A stretch of 10,756 bases of DNA, from positions 1 through 10,756 of the forward strand of contig CALJDH010000129.1 in assembly GCA_938023895.1 (NCBI GenBank). The letters are read 5' to 3'. A model generated the notes under the pieces. It was not told the DNA's origin and made no database searches. It saw nothing but the letters and a program-made list of their open reading frames with translations. The DNA comes from an uncultured Aliiroseovarius sp. (lineage in GTDB: Bacteria; Pseudomonadota; Alphaproteobacteria; Rhodobacterales; Rhodobacteraceae). The position numbers and the translations under genes were made by a program. Below, piece by piece: positions 1 to 7,197 of the stretch. The first letter of the stretch is position 1. Every line of letters starts with the position of its first letter.

Positions 1-16
1 GAGTAAAGAAAGAAAC

Positions 17-63
17 CCGGGCGGCAGAATAGTTGCAAGCGTAGATTTGCCCTTGTCGCCCGG
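17..63. other. Long stem-loop in non-coding DNA at the left edge
   Basis: CCGGGCG at 17-23 is the exact reverse complement of CGCCCGG at 57-63. The pairing can extend inward for about four more base pairs through G-U wobbles, leaving a loop of about 25 nt. No open reading frame with gene character covers it. It could be the 3' end of a transcript from the left of the window, a regulatory RNA, or chance in G+C-rich DNA. I do not recognise an RNA family. The rest of 64-180 shows nothing I can name. Confidence 0.3.
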
Positions 64-187
64 TCACCAATCAACGGCTTTCCCCTAAGTCAGAAACGGG
101 CAGGGTAAAGCGTTTGTAAAAAGAGGTTTGGCGCGAACTGACGATTAAGCTTTGGTGTGTAATGCATGCGCAGAAAAGCACATTTAA

Positions 188-221
188 TTGTCAGACAGTA
201 GGAATTCAGTCGAATTGACTG
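188..221 (+). promoter_or_regulatory. Candidate promoter/operator region of the ABC transporter operon
   Basis: Two short perfect inverted repeats lie close together: TGTC-A-GACA at 189-197 and CAGTC-GAATT-GACTG at 207-221. TTGTCA at 188-193 followed after 16 nt by TCGAAT at 210-215 is a passable sigma-70-type -35/-10 pair, matching 5 of 6 and 4 of 6 consensus bases. If that promoter is real, the 207-221 palindrome covers the -10 element and start point, where a repressor would bind. This is read from sequence only; no regulator gene is present in the window to pair with it. Confidence 0.25.
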
Positions 222-277
222 TTGATATCGCTCATTTCTTCGTGTTGGCTGGTGCAAGATAAAAAAGAACATAGACC

Positions 278-284
278 AGGGGGG
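278..284 (+). promoter_or_regulatory. Ribosome binding site deciding the TTG start at 289
   Basis: AGGGGGG lies 4 nt before the TTG at 289. Reading back in this frame there is no ATG or GTG before the stop at 223-225, and the first internal Met is at residue 42, inside the Walker A region. The TTG with this purine-rich site is therefore the best-supported start. Confidence 0.7.
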
Positions 285-288
285 TCAC

Positions 289-1389
289 TTGGCTGAAGCT
301 GTTACTGACGACGGATTTGTCGTCTTCGATCGTGTCCAAAAAAGCTACGACGGGGAAACACTGGTTGTAAAAGACCTGAACTTGTCGATCGCGAAGGGCG
401 AGTTTCTTACCATGCTTGGGCCGTCTGGCTCCGGGAAAACCACCTGCTTGATGATGTTGGCCGGTTTCGAGACTGCAACCCACGGTGATATTCGCCTGGG
501 TGGTCAGCCGATCAACAACATCCCGCCGCACAAGCGTGGTATTGGCATGGTGTTCCAGAACTATGCGCTGTTCCCGCACATGACGATTGCCGAAAATCTG
601 GCCTTCCCGCTGGAAGTCCGCAAGATGGGCAAATCTGAGCGTGAAGAGAAAATCAAGCGTGCGCTCGATATGGTAGAGATGGGGGCCTTTGGTGGCCGTC
701 GTCCCTCGCAGCTTTCCGGTGGTCAGCAGCAGCGTGTGGCGCTTGCTCGCGCGCTGGTGTTCGAGCCCGAACTGGTTCTGATGGATGAACCGCTGGGCGC
801 GCTGGACAAGCAACTGCGTGAAAAGATGCAATTCGAAATCACAGATCTGGCACATAATCTGGGTATTACAACGGTCTACGTGACCCACGACCAGACCGAA
901 GCCTTGACCATGTCGGATAACGTCGCCGTGTTTGATGATGGCCGCATTCAGCAACTGGCGCCGCCAGATCTTCTGTATGAAAAGCCGGAAAACAGCTTCG
1001 TTGCGCAGTTCATCGGCGAAAACAACACCCTTGAAGGCGTTGTGACCGAGATCTCGGGCGATACCTGTGTGGTCCGTCTGGATGACGGGGAAGAGCTGGA
1101 CGCCACCCCGATCAACGTCTCGAAAGTGGGCGAGCGCACCAAGGTGTCGATCCGCCCCGAACGTGTTGAGTACAACAAAGAACGCCTGCAGGAAGGTGCC
1201 CATACGCTGAAAGCCGAAGTGCTTGAATTCATCTATATGGGCGACATTTTCCGCACCCGCCTGCGCGTTGCTGGCAATGATGAGTTCATCATCAAGACCC
1301 GTAACGCACCGGACGTCGAGCGCCTGAAGCCGGGCCAGCAGATCGAGATCGGCTGGTTGCCGCAGGATTGCCGCGCGCTGGACGCATAA
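289..1389 (+). CDS. ABC transporter ATP-binding protein, PotA-like (polyamine-type importer)
   Basis: This 366-residue cytoplasmic ATPase should power import by the permease pair encoded at 2728-4859. Visible motifs are Walker A GPSGSGKT (residues 44-51), Q-loop Q90, signature LSGGQQQR (142-149), Walker B LVLMDEP (162-168, catalytic E167), D-loop GALD (170-173) and switch His200. A C-terminal TOBE-type domain spans roughly residues 245-360. Length and layout match the PotA/FbpC-like subfamily of importer ATPases. Translation starts at TTG behind an AGGGGGG site. The ATPase gene comes first in the operon and is followed by a 117-nt spacer with two hairpins before the binding-protein gene. Family and role are secure, but the substrate cannot be read from the ATPase. 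Polyamines are the family default, and opine-like or other cationic amine substrates remain possible. Confidence 0.95.
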   Translation: MAEAVTDDGFVVFDRVQKSYDGETLVVKDLNLSIAKGEFLTMLGPSGSGKTTCLMMLAGFETATHGDIRLGGQPINNIPPHKRGIGMVFQNYALFPHMTIAENLAFPLEVRKMGKSEREEKIKRALDMVEMGAFGGRRPSQLSGGQQQRVALARALVFEPELVLMDEPLGALDKQLREKMQFEITDLAHNLGITTVYVTHDQTEALTMSDNVAVFDDGRIQQLAPPDLLYEKPENSFVAQFIGENNTLEGVVTEISGDTCVVRLDDGEELDATPINVSKVGERTKVSIRPERVEYNKERLQEGAHTLKAEVLEFIYMGDIFRTRLRVAGNDEFIIKTRNAPDVERLKPGQQIEIGWLPQDCRALDA

Positions 1390-1403
1390 ACAGAATTGCT
1401 GCG

Positions 1404-1424
1404 GGGGCGTGGCAACACGGCCCC
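1404..1424 (+). other. Intergenic mRNA hairpin with GCAA tetraloop
   Basis: An 8-bp G+C-rich stem (1404-1411 with 1416-1424, G1420 bulged) is capped by GCAA at 1412-1415, a GNRA-type loop. It lies 15 nt after the ATPase stop codon. No T-tract follows, so it is unlikely to be a strong intrinsic terminator. A role in mRNA stability or processing is inferred from its place upstream of the binding-protein gene. Confidence 0.55.
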
Positions 1425-1439
1425 GGGGCATCTAGCCAG

Positions 1440-1470
1440 GGAACTGCCATGCAGCCCGTCATGCAGTTCC
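1440..1470 (+). other. Intergenic inverted repeat between ATPase and binding-protein genes
   Basis: GGAACTGC at 1440-1447 pairs perfectly with GCAGTTCC at 1463-1470 around a 15-nt loop. ATGCAG also occurs twice in direct orientation, at 1449-1454 and 1461-1466. No T-tract follows. Together with the hairpin at 1404-1424 it fills most of the spacer ahead of the binding-protein gene. Either an RNA stability element or a protein-binding site would fit. Confidence 0.5.
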
Positions 1471-1506
1471 GACCAATCAAACGGGATAACTAGGGAGAAT
1501 TAAAGT

Positions 1507-2613
1507 ATGAAACTTGCGAAGATGTTTATGGCCACCTCGGCCCTGACGCTTGCCGGTAACGTGGCAACCGCCGAGGATATGGCCAACGAACTGACGCTGG
1601 TGTCCTGGGGTGGTGCCTATCAGGCCAGCCAGGTGAAGGCCTATGTCGATCCGTATCTAGCAATGAACCCTGACGTAAAAGTCACTTGGGACGAAAGCTC
1701 GGCTGAAGCCGTGGCCAAGCTGCGCGCCATGAACGAAGCTGGCAATGTCACCTGGGACCTGGTTGACGCTGTTGCGTCGGACTCGATGCGTCTGTGCGAC
1801 GAAGGTCTGGCTGAAGAAATCAATCACGACGAAGATCTGGCCGCTGCCCCCGATGGCACCTCGGCGTCGGACGACTTCGGCGACCTTCTGGTTTCGGACT
1901 GCTTTGTACCGCAGATCGTATATTCGACCACCTTCGGCTACCGCAAAGACCTGGTTGGCGAAACCAAGCCTGACAGCGTTTGCGCCATCTTCGATCTGGA
2001 CACCTGGCCGGGCAAGCGTGCCCTGCAGAAGCGTCCGATCGACAACGTAGAATGGGCTCTGTACTGCGACGGCGTAGCCAAGGACGAGATCTATGACGTT
2101 CTGGGCGAAGACGGCGGCATGGAGCGTGCTCTGGCCAAGCTGGACACCATCAAAGATCAGGTTGTCTGGTGGACTGCCGGTGCTGAAACCCCGCAGCTGC
2201 TGGCTGACGGCGAAGTTGTCTTCGGTTCGACCTTCAACGGTCGTCTCTTCTCGGCCATCGCCGAGCAGAACCAGCCGATCGAAATGCTGTGGGACATGCA
2301 GTCGTTTGACCTTGACGGTTGGGTAGTACCCGCCGGCCTGCCTGCAGACCGCAAAGCCCGCGTTATGGACTTCCTGAAGTTCGCAACCGACACCCAGCGT
2401 TTGGCCGATCAGGCTGCCTACATCTCGTACGGTCCGGCCCGTGCATCGTCGGCTCCTCTGGTTGGTAAGCACGCCGAACTGGGCATCGACATGGCGCCGC
2501 ACATGCCGACCGACCCGGCAAACTCGGGCAACGTTCACGTGTATGACTACGAATGGTGGGCAGACAACCGTGACGATCTGAACGCAAAGTTCGAAGCTTG
2601 GCTGGCCAAGTAA
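1507..2613 (+). CDS. Periplasmic substrate-binding protein of the ABC transporter, PotD/COG0687-like
   Basis: This 368-residue secreted protein captures the transport substrate and delivers it to the permeases. Residues 1-22 form a Sec signal peptide: Lys at 2 and 5, a hydrophobic core, and likely cleavage after ATA at 20-22, before E23. The mature start, with LTLVSWGGAYQASQ at residues 29-42, is typical of extracellular solute-binding proteins of the spermidine/putrescine-like family. Other family-like stretches are TWPGKRALQKR at 166-176, FGSTFNGRL around 239-247 and LDGWVVPAG near 269-277. Four cysteines (97, 132, 159, 187) could form disulfides in the periplasm. There is no lipobox Cys, so the protein is soluble rather than lipid-anchored. 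The start has an AGGGAG site 9 nt upstream. Hairpins on both sides of the gene suggest higher or separately stabilised expression, as is usual for binding proteins. The ligand is not determined. Confidence 0.94.
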   Translation: MKLAKMFMATSALTLAGNVATAEDMANELTLVSWGGAYQASQVKAYVDPYLAMNPDVKVTWDESSAEAVAKLRAMNEAGNVTWDLVDAVASDSMRLCDEGLAEEINHDEDLAAAPDGTSASDDFGDLLVSDCFVPQIVYSTTFGYRKDLVGETKPDSVCAIFDLDTWPGKRALQKRPIDNVEWALYCDGVAKDEIYDVLGEDGGMERALAKLDTIKDQVVWWTAGAETPQLLADGEVVFGSTFNGRLFSAIAEQNQPIEMLWDMQSFDLDGWVVPAGLPADRKARVMDFLKFATDTQRLADQAAYISYGPARASSAPLVGKHAELGIDMAPHMPTDPANSGNVHVYDYEWWADNRDDLNAKFEAWLAK

Positions 2614-2622
2614 TTTGAATGC

Positions 2623-2661
2623 GAAGGGGGCCTTCGGGCCTCCTTCACCCCCAGATTTTTT
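2623..2661 (+). terminator. UUCG-capped hairpin with delayed T-run (partial terminator or stabiliser)
   Basis: A 10-bp stem (2623-2632 with 2637-2646, one G-T wobble) is closed as C(TTCG)G, an exceptionally stable tetraloop. Nine bases later comes a run of six T at 2656-2661. The gap between stem and T-run is longer than in a standard intrinsic terminator. I read it as a leaky terminator or 3' protective hairpin that lowers expression of the permease genes relative to the binding protein. Confidence 0.6.
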
Positions 2662-2727
2662 ATCTCTGATTTGTTTGTCAATTTACCTGACTGAAACCAA
2701 GAAACGGCAACAGCCGACAGGGAAGAT

Positions 2728-4002
2728 ATGAGCGATACAACTGATACCGGCGGCCCGGTTCTGGCCGCAGATGGAACGCCGCTGAAGCGCAGTCTTGCGC
2801 GGGCGCTCCGCCGACAGAAAATGCGAGCGCTGCTGCTGATTGCACCATTGTTGCTGTTCATTCTGATCAGTTTCATCCTGCCGGTTGCCGATATGCTGTA
2901 TCGCTCGGTCAAGAACGGGATCGTGGCCGAGACGCTGCCGCGCACCGTTGTTGCAATTGCCGATTGGGACGCGGACAGTGGGGACCTACCAAGTGAAGCG
3001 GTCTATGCAGCGATGGCCGCTGACCTAAAAGAGGCGGCGGCTGCCAAGACGCACACCAAGGTGGGCACCCGTCTGAACTATGAAAACCCCGGGATTTCAT
3101 CGCTTTTCCGCAAAACGGGGCGCAAGGCCAAGAAGTTCGACATCGAGGGCGTGAGCTCTTGGAAAGAAGAACTGATTGATATCAATAAAGACTGGGGAGA
3201 CATTGAGAACTGGCGCACAATCCAGACCTACTCGCCCCGAGTGACCTCGGGCTATTTCCTGAACGCCGTAGACATGCGTGTTGGGACAGACGGCGCCGAA
3301 ATGCGGCCGGAAGCCGAACGGATCTATATGAACCTGTTGGGGCGGACGCTGTGGATGTCACTCGCAATCACCGTCTGCTGTATCCTGCTGGCCTATCCGG
3401 TGGCGTGGATTCTGGCGAACTTGCCGATGCGTCAAGCGAATATCTTGATGATCCTTGTGCTGTTGCCCTTCTGGACCTCACTTCTGGTGCGGACCTCGGC
3501 TTGGAAAATTCTGCTGCAGCAACAGGGCGTGATCAACGACATCCTTGTCTGGATCGGCCTTGTGGATGACAGCGCACGATTGGTGATCATCAACAACCAG
3601 TTTGGCACCATCGTGGCGATGACGCACATCCTGCTGCCGTTCATGATCCTGCCAATGTATTCGGTGATGCAGACGATCCCACCCAGCTATCTGCGGGCCG
3701 CGAAAAGCCTTGGCGCAACCGATTGGACCGCATTCTGGAGGGTTTACTTCCCGCAGACTGTGCCGGGCATCGGCGCTGGCTCGATCCTCGTGTTCATTCT
3801 GGCGATTGGTTACTACATCACGCCGGCCTTGGTTGGCGGGACGAAAGGCACGTTCATTTCGAACCAGATTGCCTTCCACATCTCAAGCTCGTTGAACTGG
3901 GGTCTAGCCTCGGCATTGGGCGCAATCCTACTGGCGGTCGTTCTGGTCCTGTACTGGGCGTATGACAAGATCGTCGGCATTGACAACGTGAAGCTGGGGT
4001 AA
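2728..4002 (+). CDS. ABC transporter permease, PotB-like, with large periplasmic insertion
   Basis: This 424-residue inner-membrane permease is one half of the import channel. Membrane helices are visible near residues 33-55, 206-231, 237-256, 292-314, 348-370 and 392-412. The cytoplasmic EAA-type loop that docks on the ATPase is at about 321-347 (AAKSLGATDW followed by FPQTVPG). The charged N-terminus (RRQKMR) places the first helix with its N-terminus inside, so residues 57-203 should lie in the periplasm. That stretch is an extra domain rich in Lys, Asp and Trp. Typical PotB proteins are about 285 residues, and this insertion accounts for the added length. The start has an AGGGAAG site 2 nt upstream of ATG. 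The gene lies 5 nt before the second permease. Family assignment is secure; the function of the inserted domain is unknown. Confidence 0.94.
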   Translation: MSDTTDTGGPVLAADGTPLKRSLARALRRQKMRALLLIAPLLLFILISFILPVADMLYRSVKNGIVAETLPRTVVAIADWDADSGDLPSEAVYAAMAADLKEAAAAKTHTKVGTRLNYENPGISSLFRKTGRKAKKFDIEGVSSWKEELIDINKDWGDIENWRTIQTYSPRVTSGYFLNAVDMRVGTDGAEMRPEAERIYMNLLGRTLWMSLAITVCCILLAYPVAWILANLPMRQANILMILVLLPFWTSLLVRTSAWKILLQQQGVINDILVWIGLVDDSARLVIINNQFGTIVAMTHILLPFMILPMYSVMQTIPPSYLRAAKSLGATDWTAFWRVYFPQTVPGIGAGSILVFILAIGYYITPALVGGTKGTFISNQIAFHISSSLNWGLASALGAILLAVVLVLYWAYDKIVGIDNVKLG

Positions 4003-4007
4003 CGGAC

Positions 4008-4859
4008 ATGGCACTTCCTCCATATGCAACCACCGGCCAGCGGGTCTGGCACTATACCTTCCGCGTGATCTGTGGGCTGATCTTCTTCTTCCTGATCGCA
4101 CCCATCGTCGTGGTGATCCCGCTTAGCTTCAACTCGCAGGATTTCTTTACCTTCACGAAAGAGATGCTGAGCCTCGATCCGGCGGGGTATTCGCTGAAGC
4201 ACTATCGTGACTTCTTCGGGAACCCGGATTGGCAGGACGCCCTGTGGAACTCTGTCAAGATTGCACCAGCTGCAACGCTTCTGTCCGTGTCGCTGGGCAC
4301 TCTGGCCGCCATCGGTCTAAGCCAGCCGCACGTGCCTGCACGCCGCGCCATCATGGCCACGCTGATCTCGCCGATGATCGTTCCGCTGATTATTTCGGCT
4401 GCTGGGATGTACTTCTTCTATTCCCGCATCGGTCTGGCTGGCACCTACTGGGGTGTTGTTCTGGCGCACGCTGCACTGGGCATCCCCTTCGTGATCATTA
4501 CCGTGACCGCAACGCTGGTGGGCTTTGACCGCTCGCTGACCCGCGCGGCTGCGAATATGGGCGCGGATCCAGTGACCACCTTCTTCCGCGTGCAGATGCC
4601 GCTGATCCTGCCGGGTGTAATCTCGGGTGCGCTGTTTGCCTTCATCACTTCGTTCGACGAAGTTGTTGTGGTGATCTTCGTGGGATCGGCCAAGCAGCAG
4701 ACGCTGCCATGGCAGATGTTCACCGGCCTGCGCGAGCAGATCAGTCCGACCATTCTGGCGGTTGCAACGATCCTGGTGGTGATCTCGATCGCGCTGCTGA
4801 CAACGGTCGAACTGCTGCGTCGCCGGTCTGAGCGCCTGCGCGGGATGTCCCCGGGCTGA
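4008..4859 (+). CDS. ABC transporter permease, PotC-like
   Basis: This 283-residue inner-membrane permease, of normal family length, is the partner of the protein encoded at 2728-4002. Six hydrophobic segments are apparent, near residues 17-40, 84-104, 115-138, 146-172, 200-226 and 248-270. The EAA-type docking loop is at about 177-203 (RAAANMGADP and later LPG). The FDEVVVVIF stretch at residues 216-224 is characteristic of PotC-like subunits. The C-terminus is short and basic (RRRSERLR), consistent with a cytoplasmic end. The start lies 5 nt after the preceding stop, so its ribosome site sits within the end of that gene and translation is probably coupled. An intrinsic terminator follows 26 nt after the stop, ending the operon. 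Confidence 0.95.
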   Translation: MALPPYATTGQRVWHYTFRVICGLIFFFLIAPIVVVIPLSFNSQDFFTFTKEMLSLDPAGYSLKHYRDFFGNPDWQDALWNSVKIAPAATLLSVSLGTLAAIGLSQPHVPARRAIMATLISPMIVPLIISAAGMYFFYSRIGLAGTYWGVVLAHAALGIPFVIITVTATLVGFDRSLTRAAANMGADPVTTFFRVQMPLILPGVISGALFAFITSFDEVVVVIFVGSAKQQTLPWQMFTGLREQISPTILAVATILVVISIALLTTVELLRRRSERLRGMSPG

Positions 4860-4885
4860 TCGCCGCAAGAAAACTGAAAAAGATC

Positions 4886-4912
4886 AGGCGCCTTTCTGGC
4901 GCCTTTTCTTTT
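4886..4912 (+). terminator. Intrinsic terminator of the ABC transporter operon
   Basis: AGGCGCC at 4886-4892 pairs perfectly with GGCGCCT at 4898-4904 around a TTTCT loop. It is followed directly by a T-rich tract to 4912 (TTTTCTTTT). This is a classic Rho-independent terminator placed 26 nt after the last permease stop codon. Confidence 0.9.
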
Positions 4913-5096
4913 GCAAATTGTTGTCGTGACGACGCCCAGACAAGGATTTTGTTAACCGTTTTCCGGCAACTCTATCGGAAATGTGTGGCGGAGTTCGCAG
5001 CCGGGTCGCTTCGGCCCCTTGCAGCCCCCCAAACACAGGACTAGGTTGGCATCAGGTGCCCAGAACGGGCTTTGGCGCGAAGAGAAAGCAGGCGAC
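4913..5096 (+). promoter_or_regulatory. Upstream region of clpP; likely holds its promoter
   Basis: About 184 nt separate the transporter terminator from the clpP start, so the clpP promoter should lie here. I see a perfect 11-bp palindrome, GTCGT-G-ACGAC, at 4923-4933. A weak sigma-70-like arrangement is TTGTTA at 4949-4954 with TCTATC 16 nt later. I cannot identify a convincing heat-shock (sigma-32-type) promoter by eye. An in-frame ATG at 4983 would add 38 residues to ClpP that resemble no ClpP N-terminus, so this stretch is treated as untranslated. Confidence 0.4.
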
Positions 5097-5729
5097 ATGC
5101 ACGATCCGATTGATACCTATATGAACACCCTTGTCCCGATGGTGGTTGAGCAGACCTCGCGCGGGGAACGGGCTTATGACATTTTCTCGCGCCTGTTGAA
5201 GGAACGGATCATTTTCCTATCCGGTCCGGTGCATGACGGCATGTCCAGCCTGATCGTGGCGCAGCTTCTGCACCTCGAGGCTGAGAACCCGAATAAAGAG
5301 ATTTCGATGTACATCAACTCGCCCGGTGGCGTGGTGACCTCGGGTCTGTCGATTTATGACACGATGCAGTACATCAAACCCAAAGTGTCGACCCTGGTGA
5401 TTGGTCAGGCCGCGTCGATGGGCTCGCTGCTGCTGGCTGCTGGCGAAAGTGGCATGCGTTTCTCGCTTCCGAACTCGCGCATCATGGTGCACCAGCCCTC
5501 GGGCGGCTATCAGGGTCAGGCGACGGATATCATGATCCACGCGCAGGAAACCCAGAAACTGAAGGACCGCCTGAATGGCATCTATGTGAAGCACACCGGT
5601 CAGAAGATGGAAGCCGTGGTTGACGCGCTGGAGCGCGACAACTTCATGGACCCTGAGGCCGCTAAGGATTGGGGCTTGATCGACGAGATCGTCGAGAACC
5701 GTGCCAAAGGCGACGACGCCGAGGCGTGA
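5097..5729 (+). CDS. clpP: ATP-dependent Clp protease proteolytic subunit ClpP
   Basis: This 210-residue serine peptidase assembles as a double heptameric barrel and degrades proteins fed in by ClpX or ClpA in the cytoplasm. The catalytic triad is Ser107 (in GQAASMG), His132 (in MVHQP) and Asp181 (in ERDNF). The spacing of 25 and 49 residues is the same as in E. coli ClpP. The family stretches NSPGG (74-78) and [14 protein letters not shown] (132-145) are intact. ATG at 5097 is chosen because the protein then begins [20 protein letters not shown], aligning with normal ClpP N-termini. A short AGG lies 4 nt upstream. The acidic tail (KGDDAEA) is an ordinary variation. clpX follows after a structured 134-nt spacer. 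Confidence 0.97.
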   Translation: MHDPIDTYMNTLVPMVVEQTSRGERAYDIFSRLLKERIIFLSGPVHDGMSSLIVAQLLHLEAENPNKEISMYINSPGGVVTSGLSIYDTMQYIKPKVSTLVIGQAASMGSLLLAAGESGMRFSLPNSRIMVHQPSGGYQGQATDIMIHAQETQKLKDRLNGIYVKHTGQKMEAVVDALERDNFMDPEAAKDWGLIDEIVENRAKGDDAEA

Positions 5730-5730
5730 C

Positions 5731-5759
5731 TTTGAAGGGCCTCTCATGGGCCTTTCAAA
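5731..5759 (+). other. First hairpin in the clpP-clpX spacer
   Basis: An 11-bp stem (5731-5741 with 5749-5759, one G-T wobble) encloses a 7-nt loop and begins 1 nt after the clpP stop codon. The descending side is followed by A residues rather than T, so it does not look like a standard terminator in the plus direction. Protection of the clpP mRNA 3' end is a plausible role. Confidence 0.55.
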
Positions 5760-5775
5760 AAGCTGATTGTGAATA

Positions 5776-5806
5776 CCCCAACCCTAGCCTAAGCTGGGGT
5801 TAGGGG
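5776..5806 (+). other. Second, stronger hairpin in the clpP-clpX spacer
   Basis: C5776-C5788 pairs with G5793-G5806 in a 13-bp helix with one wobble pair (T5785-G5796) and one bulged base (A5802), closing on a CTAA loop at 5789-5792. No T-run follows. A small GCCC-GGAA-GGGC hairpin comes just after, at 5815-5826. A structured processing or attenuation site between clpP and clpX is the likeliest reading. Confidence 0.6.
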
Positions 5807-5863
5807 CAAAGACCGCCCGGAAGGGCTTAACGGGGTCGGTATCCGGCCTAATGGGACTGGACT

Positions 5864-7132
5864 ATGGCGAATAATTCCTCTGGTGATAGCAAGAACACGC
5901 TCTACTGCTCGTTCTGCGGCAAAAGCCAACACGAGGTGCGTAAGCTGATTGCAGGGCCGACGGTTTTCATCTGCGATGAATGCGTTGAGCTGTGCATGGA
6001 TATCATCCGTGAAGAAACCAAGTCGTCGGGGCTGAAGTCATCCGAGGGTGTGCCGACACCTTCCGAGATCTGCCAGGTTCTGGACGATTATGTGATCGGG
6101 CAGGGACATGCCAAACGCGTTCTGTCCGTGGCCGTACACAACCACTACAAGCGCCTGAACCACGCCGCCGCCAATGGCGACGAAATTGAGCTGGCGAAAT
6201 CCAACATCATGCTGATCGGCCCGACGGGCTGCGGTAAGACGTTGCTGGCCCAAACGCTCGCGCGCATTCTGGATGTGCCCTTCACCATGGCTGACGCCAC
6301 CACGCTGACCGAAGCCGGTTACGTGGGCGAAGACGTGGAAAACATCATTCTGAAACTGCTGCAGGCGTCGGAATACAATGTCGAACGTGCGCAGCGCGGT
6401 ATCGTCTATATCGACGAGGTCGATAAGATCACCCGCAAATCGGACAACCCCTCGATCACCCGCGACGTGTCGGGCGAGGGCGTGCAGCAAGCGCTGTTGA
6501 AAATCATGGAAGGTACCGTGGCCTCGGTTCCGCCGCAAGGTGGCCGCAAGCACCCGCAGCAGGAATTCCTGCAGGTGGACACCACGAACATCCTGTTCAT
6601 CTGTGGTGGTGCCTTCGCGGGTCTGGACAAGATCATCGCGCAGCGCGGCAAAGGCTCGGCCATGGGCTTTGGCGCTGACGTGCGTGAAAACGACGATCGC
6701 GGCGTGGGTGAGCTATTCAAAGAGCTTGAGCCTGAGGACCTGCTGAAATTCGGCCTGATCCCTGAATTCGTCGGCCGTCTGCCGGTGATTGCAACGCTGG
6801 AAGATTTGGACGCGGATGCGCTGGTCACCATCCTGACTGCACCGAAGAACGCCTTGGTCAAACAGTATCAGCGTCTGTTCGAACTGGAAGACGCGCAGTT
6901 GACCTTCACCGAAGACGCGCTGAAAGCCATCGCGAAACGCGCCATCGAACGCAAAACCGGTGCACGCGGGCTGCGCTCGATCATGGAAGACATCTTACTG
7001 GACACGATGTTCGACCTGCCGGGGCTTGAGAACGTGGACGAAGTGGTCGTAAATGACGAGGCGGTGACCTCGGACGCGAAGCCGCTGATCATCTATGCGG
7101 ACACCGCGAAGGAAGAAGTGACCGCCAGCTAA
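5864..7132 (+). CDS. clpX: ATP-dependent Clp protease ATP-binding subunit ClpX
   Basis: This 422-residue AAA+ unfoldase forms a hexamer that recognises substrates, unfolds them and threads them into ClpP. The N-terminal zinc-binding domain has Cys15, Cys18, Cys37 and Cys40. The AAA+ core shows Walker A GPTGCGKT (119-126), pore loop GYVG (152-155), Walker B VYIDEVDK (181-188, with D184 and E185), the RKH loop (228-230), Arg305 in the GRLPV box and sensor-2 Arg368 in GARGL. Length is normal for the family and no key residue is missing. The ribosome site is weak (GGGACTGGA just upstream), and a tiny overlapping reading frame starts at 5851. Adjacency to clpP shows the two are made together as ClpXP, although the hairpins between them may adjust their ratio. 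Confidence 0.98.
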   Translation: MANNSSGDSKNTLYCSFCGKSQHEVRKLIAGPTVFICDECVELCMDIIREETKSSGLKSSEGVPTPSEICQVLDDYVIGQGHAKRVLSVAVHNHYKRLNHAAANGDEIELAKSNIMLIGPTGCGKTLLAQTLARILDVPFTMADATTLTEAGYVGEDVENIILKLLQASEYNVERAQRGIVYIDEVDKITRKSDNPSITRDVSGEGVQQALLKIMEGTVASVPPQGGRKHPQQEFLQVDTTNILFICGGAFAGLDKIIAQRGKGSAMGFGADVRENDDRGVGELFKELEPEDLLKFGLIPEFVGRLPVIATLEDLDADALVTILTAPKNALVKQYQRLFELEDAQLTFTEDALKAIAKRAIERKTGARGLRSIMEDILLDTMFDLPGLENVDEVVVNDEAVTSDAKPLIIYADTAKEEVTAS

Positions 7133-7162
7133 GCGCGGAAAACTGATTCTCGAGAGCATTCC

Positions 7163-7197
7163 AAAGCCATCGCCCCGCGCGGTGGCTTTTCCTTTTG
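7163..7197 (+). terminator. Intrinsic terminator after clpX
   Basis: A 10-bp stem (7163-7172 with 7180-7189, one G-T wobble) and 7-nt loop are followed by TTTTCCTTTT at 7187-7196. It lies 30 nt after the clpX stop. Positions 7198-7317 behind it must then hold the promoter of the next genes, but I could not pick out convincing -35/-10 boxes there. Confidence 0.85.

Noticed and set aside
232..1431. Minus-strand open frame of about 399 codons opposite the ATPase gene
   Set aside because: It is an antisense shadow. The plus strand carries a complete ABC ATPase with all motifs, and the minus product has no recognisable domain.
1657..2538. Minus-strand open frame of about 293 codons opposite the binding-protein gene
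   Set aside because: It is antisense to a well-supported secreted binding protein and has no ribosome site or domain features.
4983..5096. N-terminal extension of ClpP from an upstream ATG
   Set aside because: The added 38 residues look like untranslated DNA (Pro/Arg/Gly-rich). The ATG at 5097 gives a normal ClpP N-terminus.
5731..5759. Intrinsic terminator after clpP
   Set aside because: The stem is followed by A-rich rather than T-rich sequence, so it was listed as a hairpin only.
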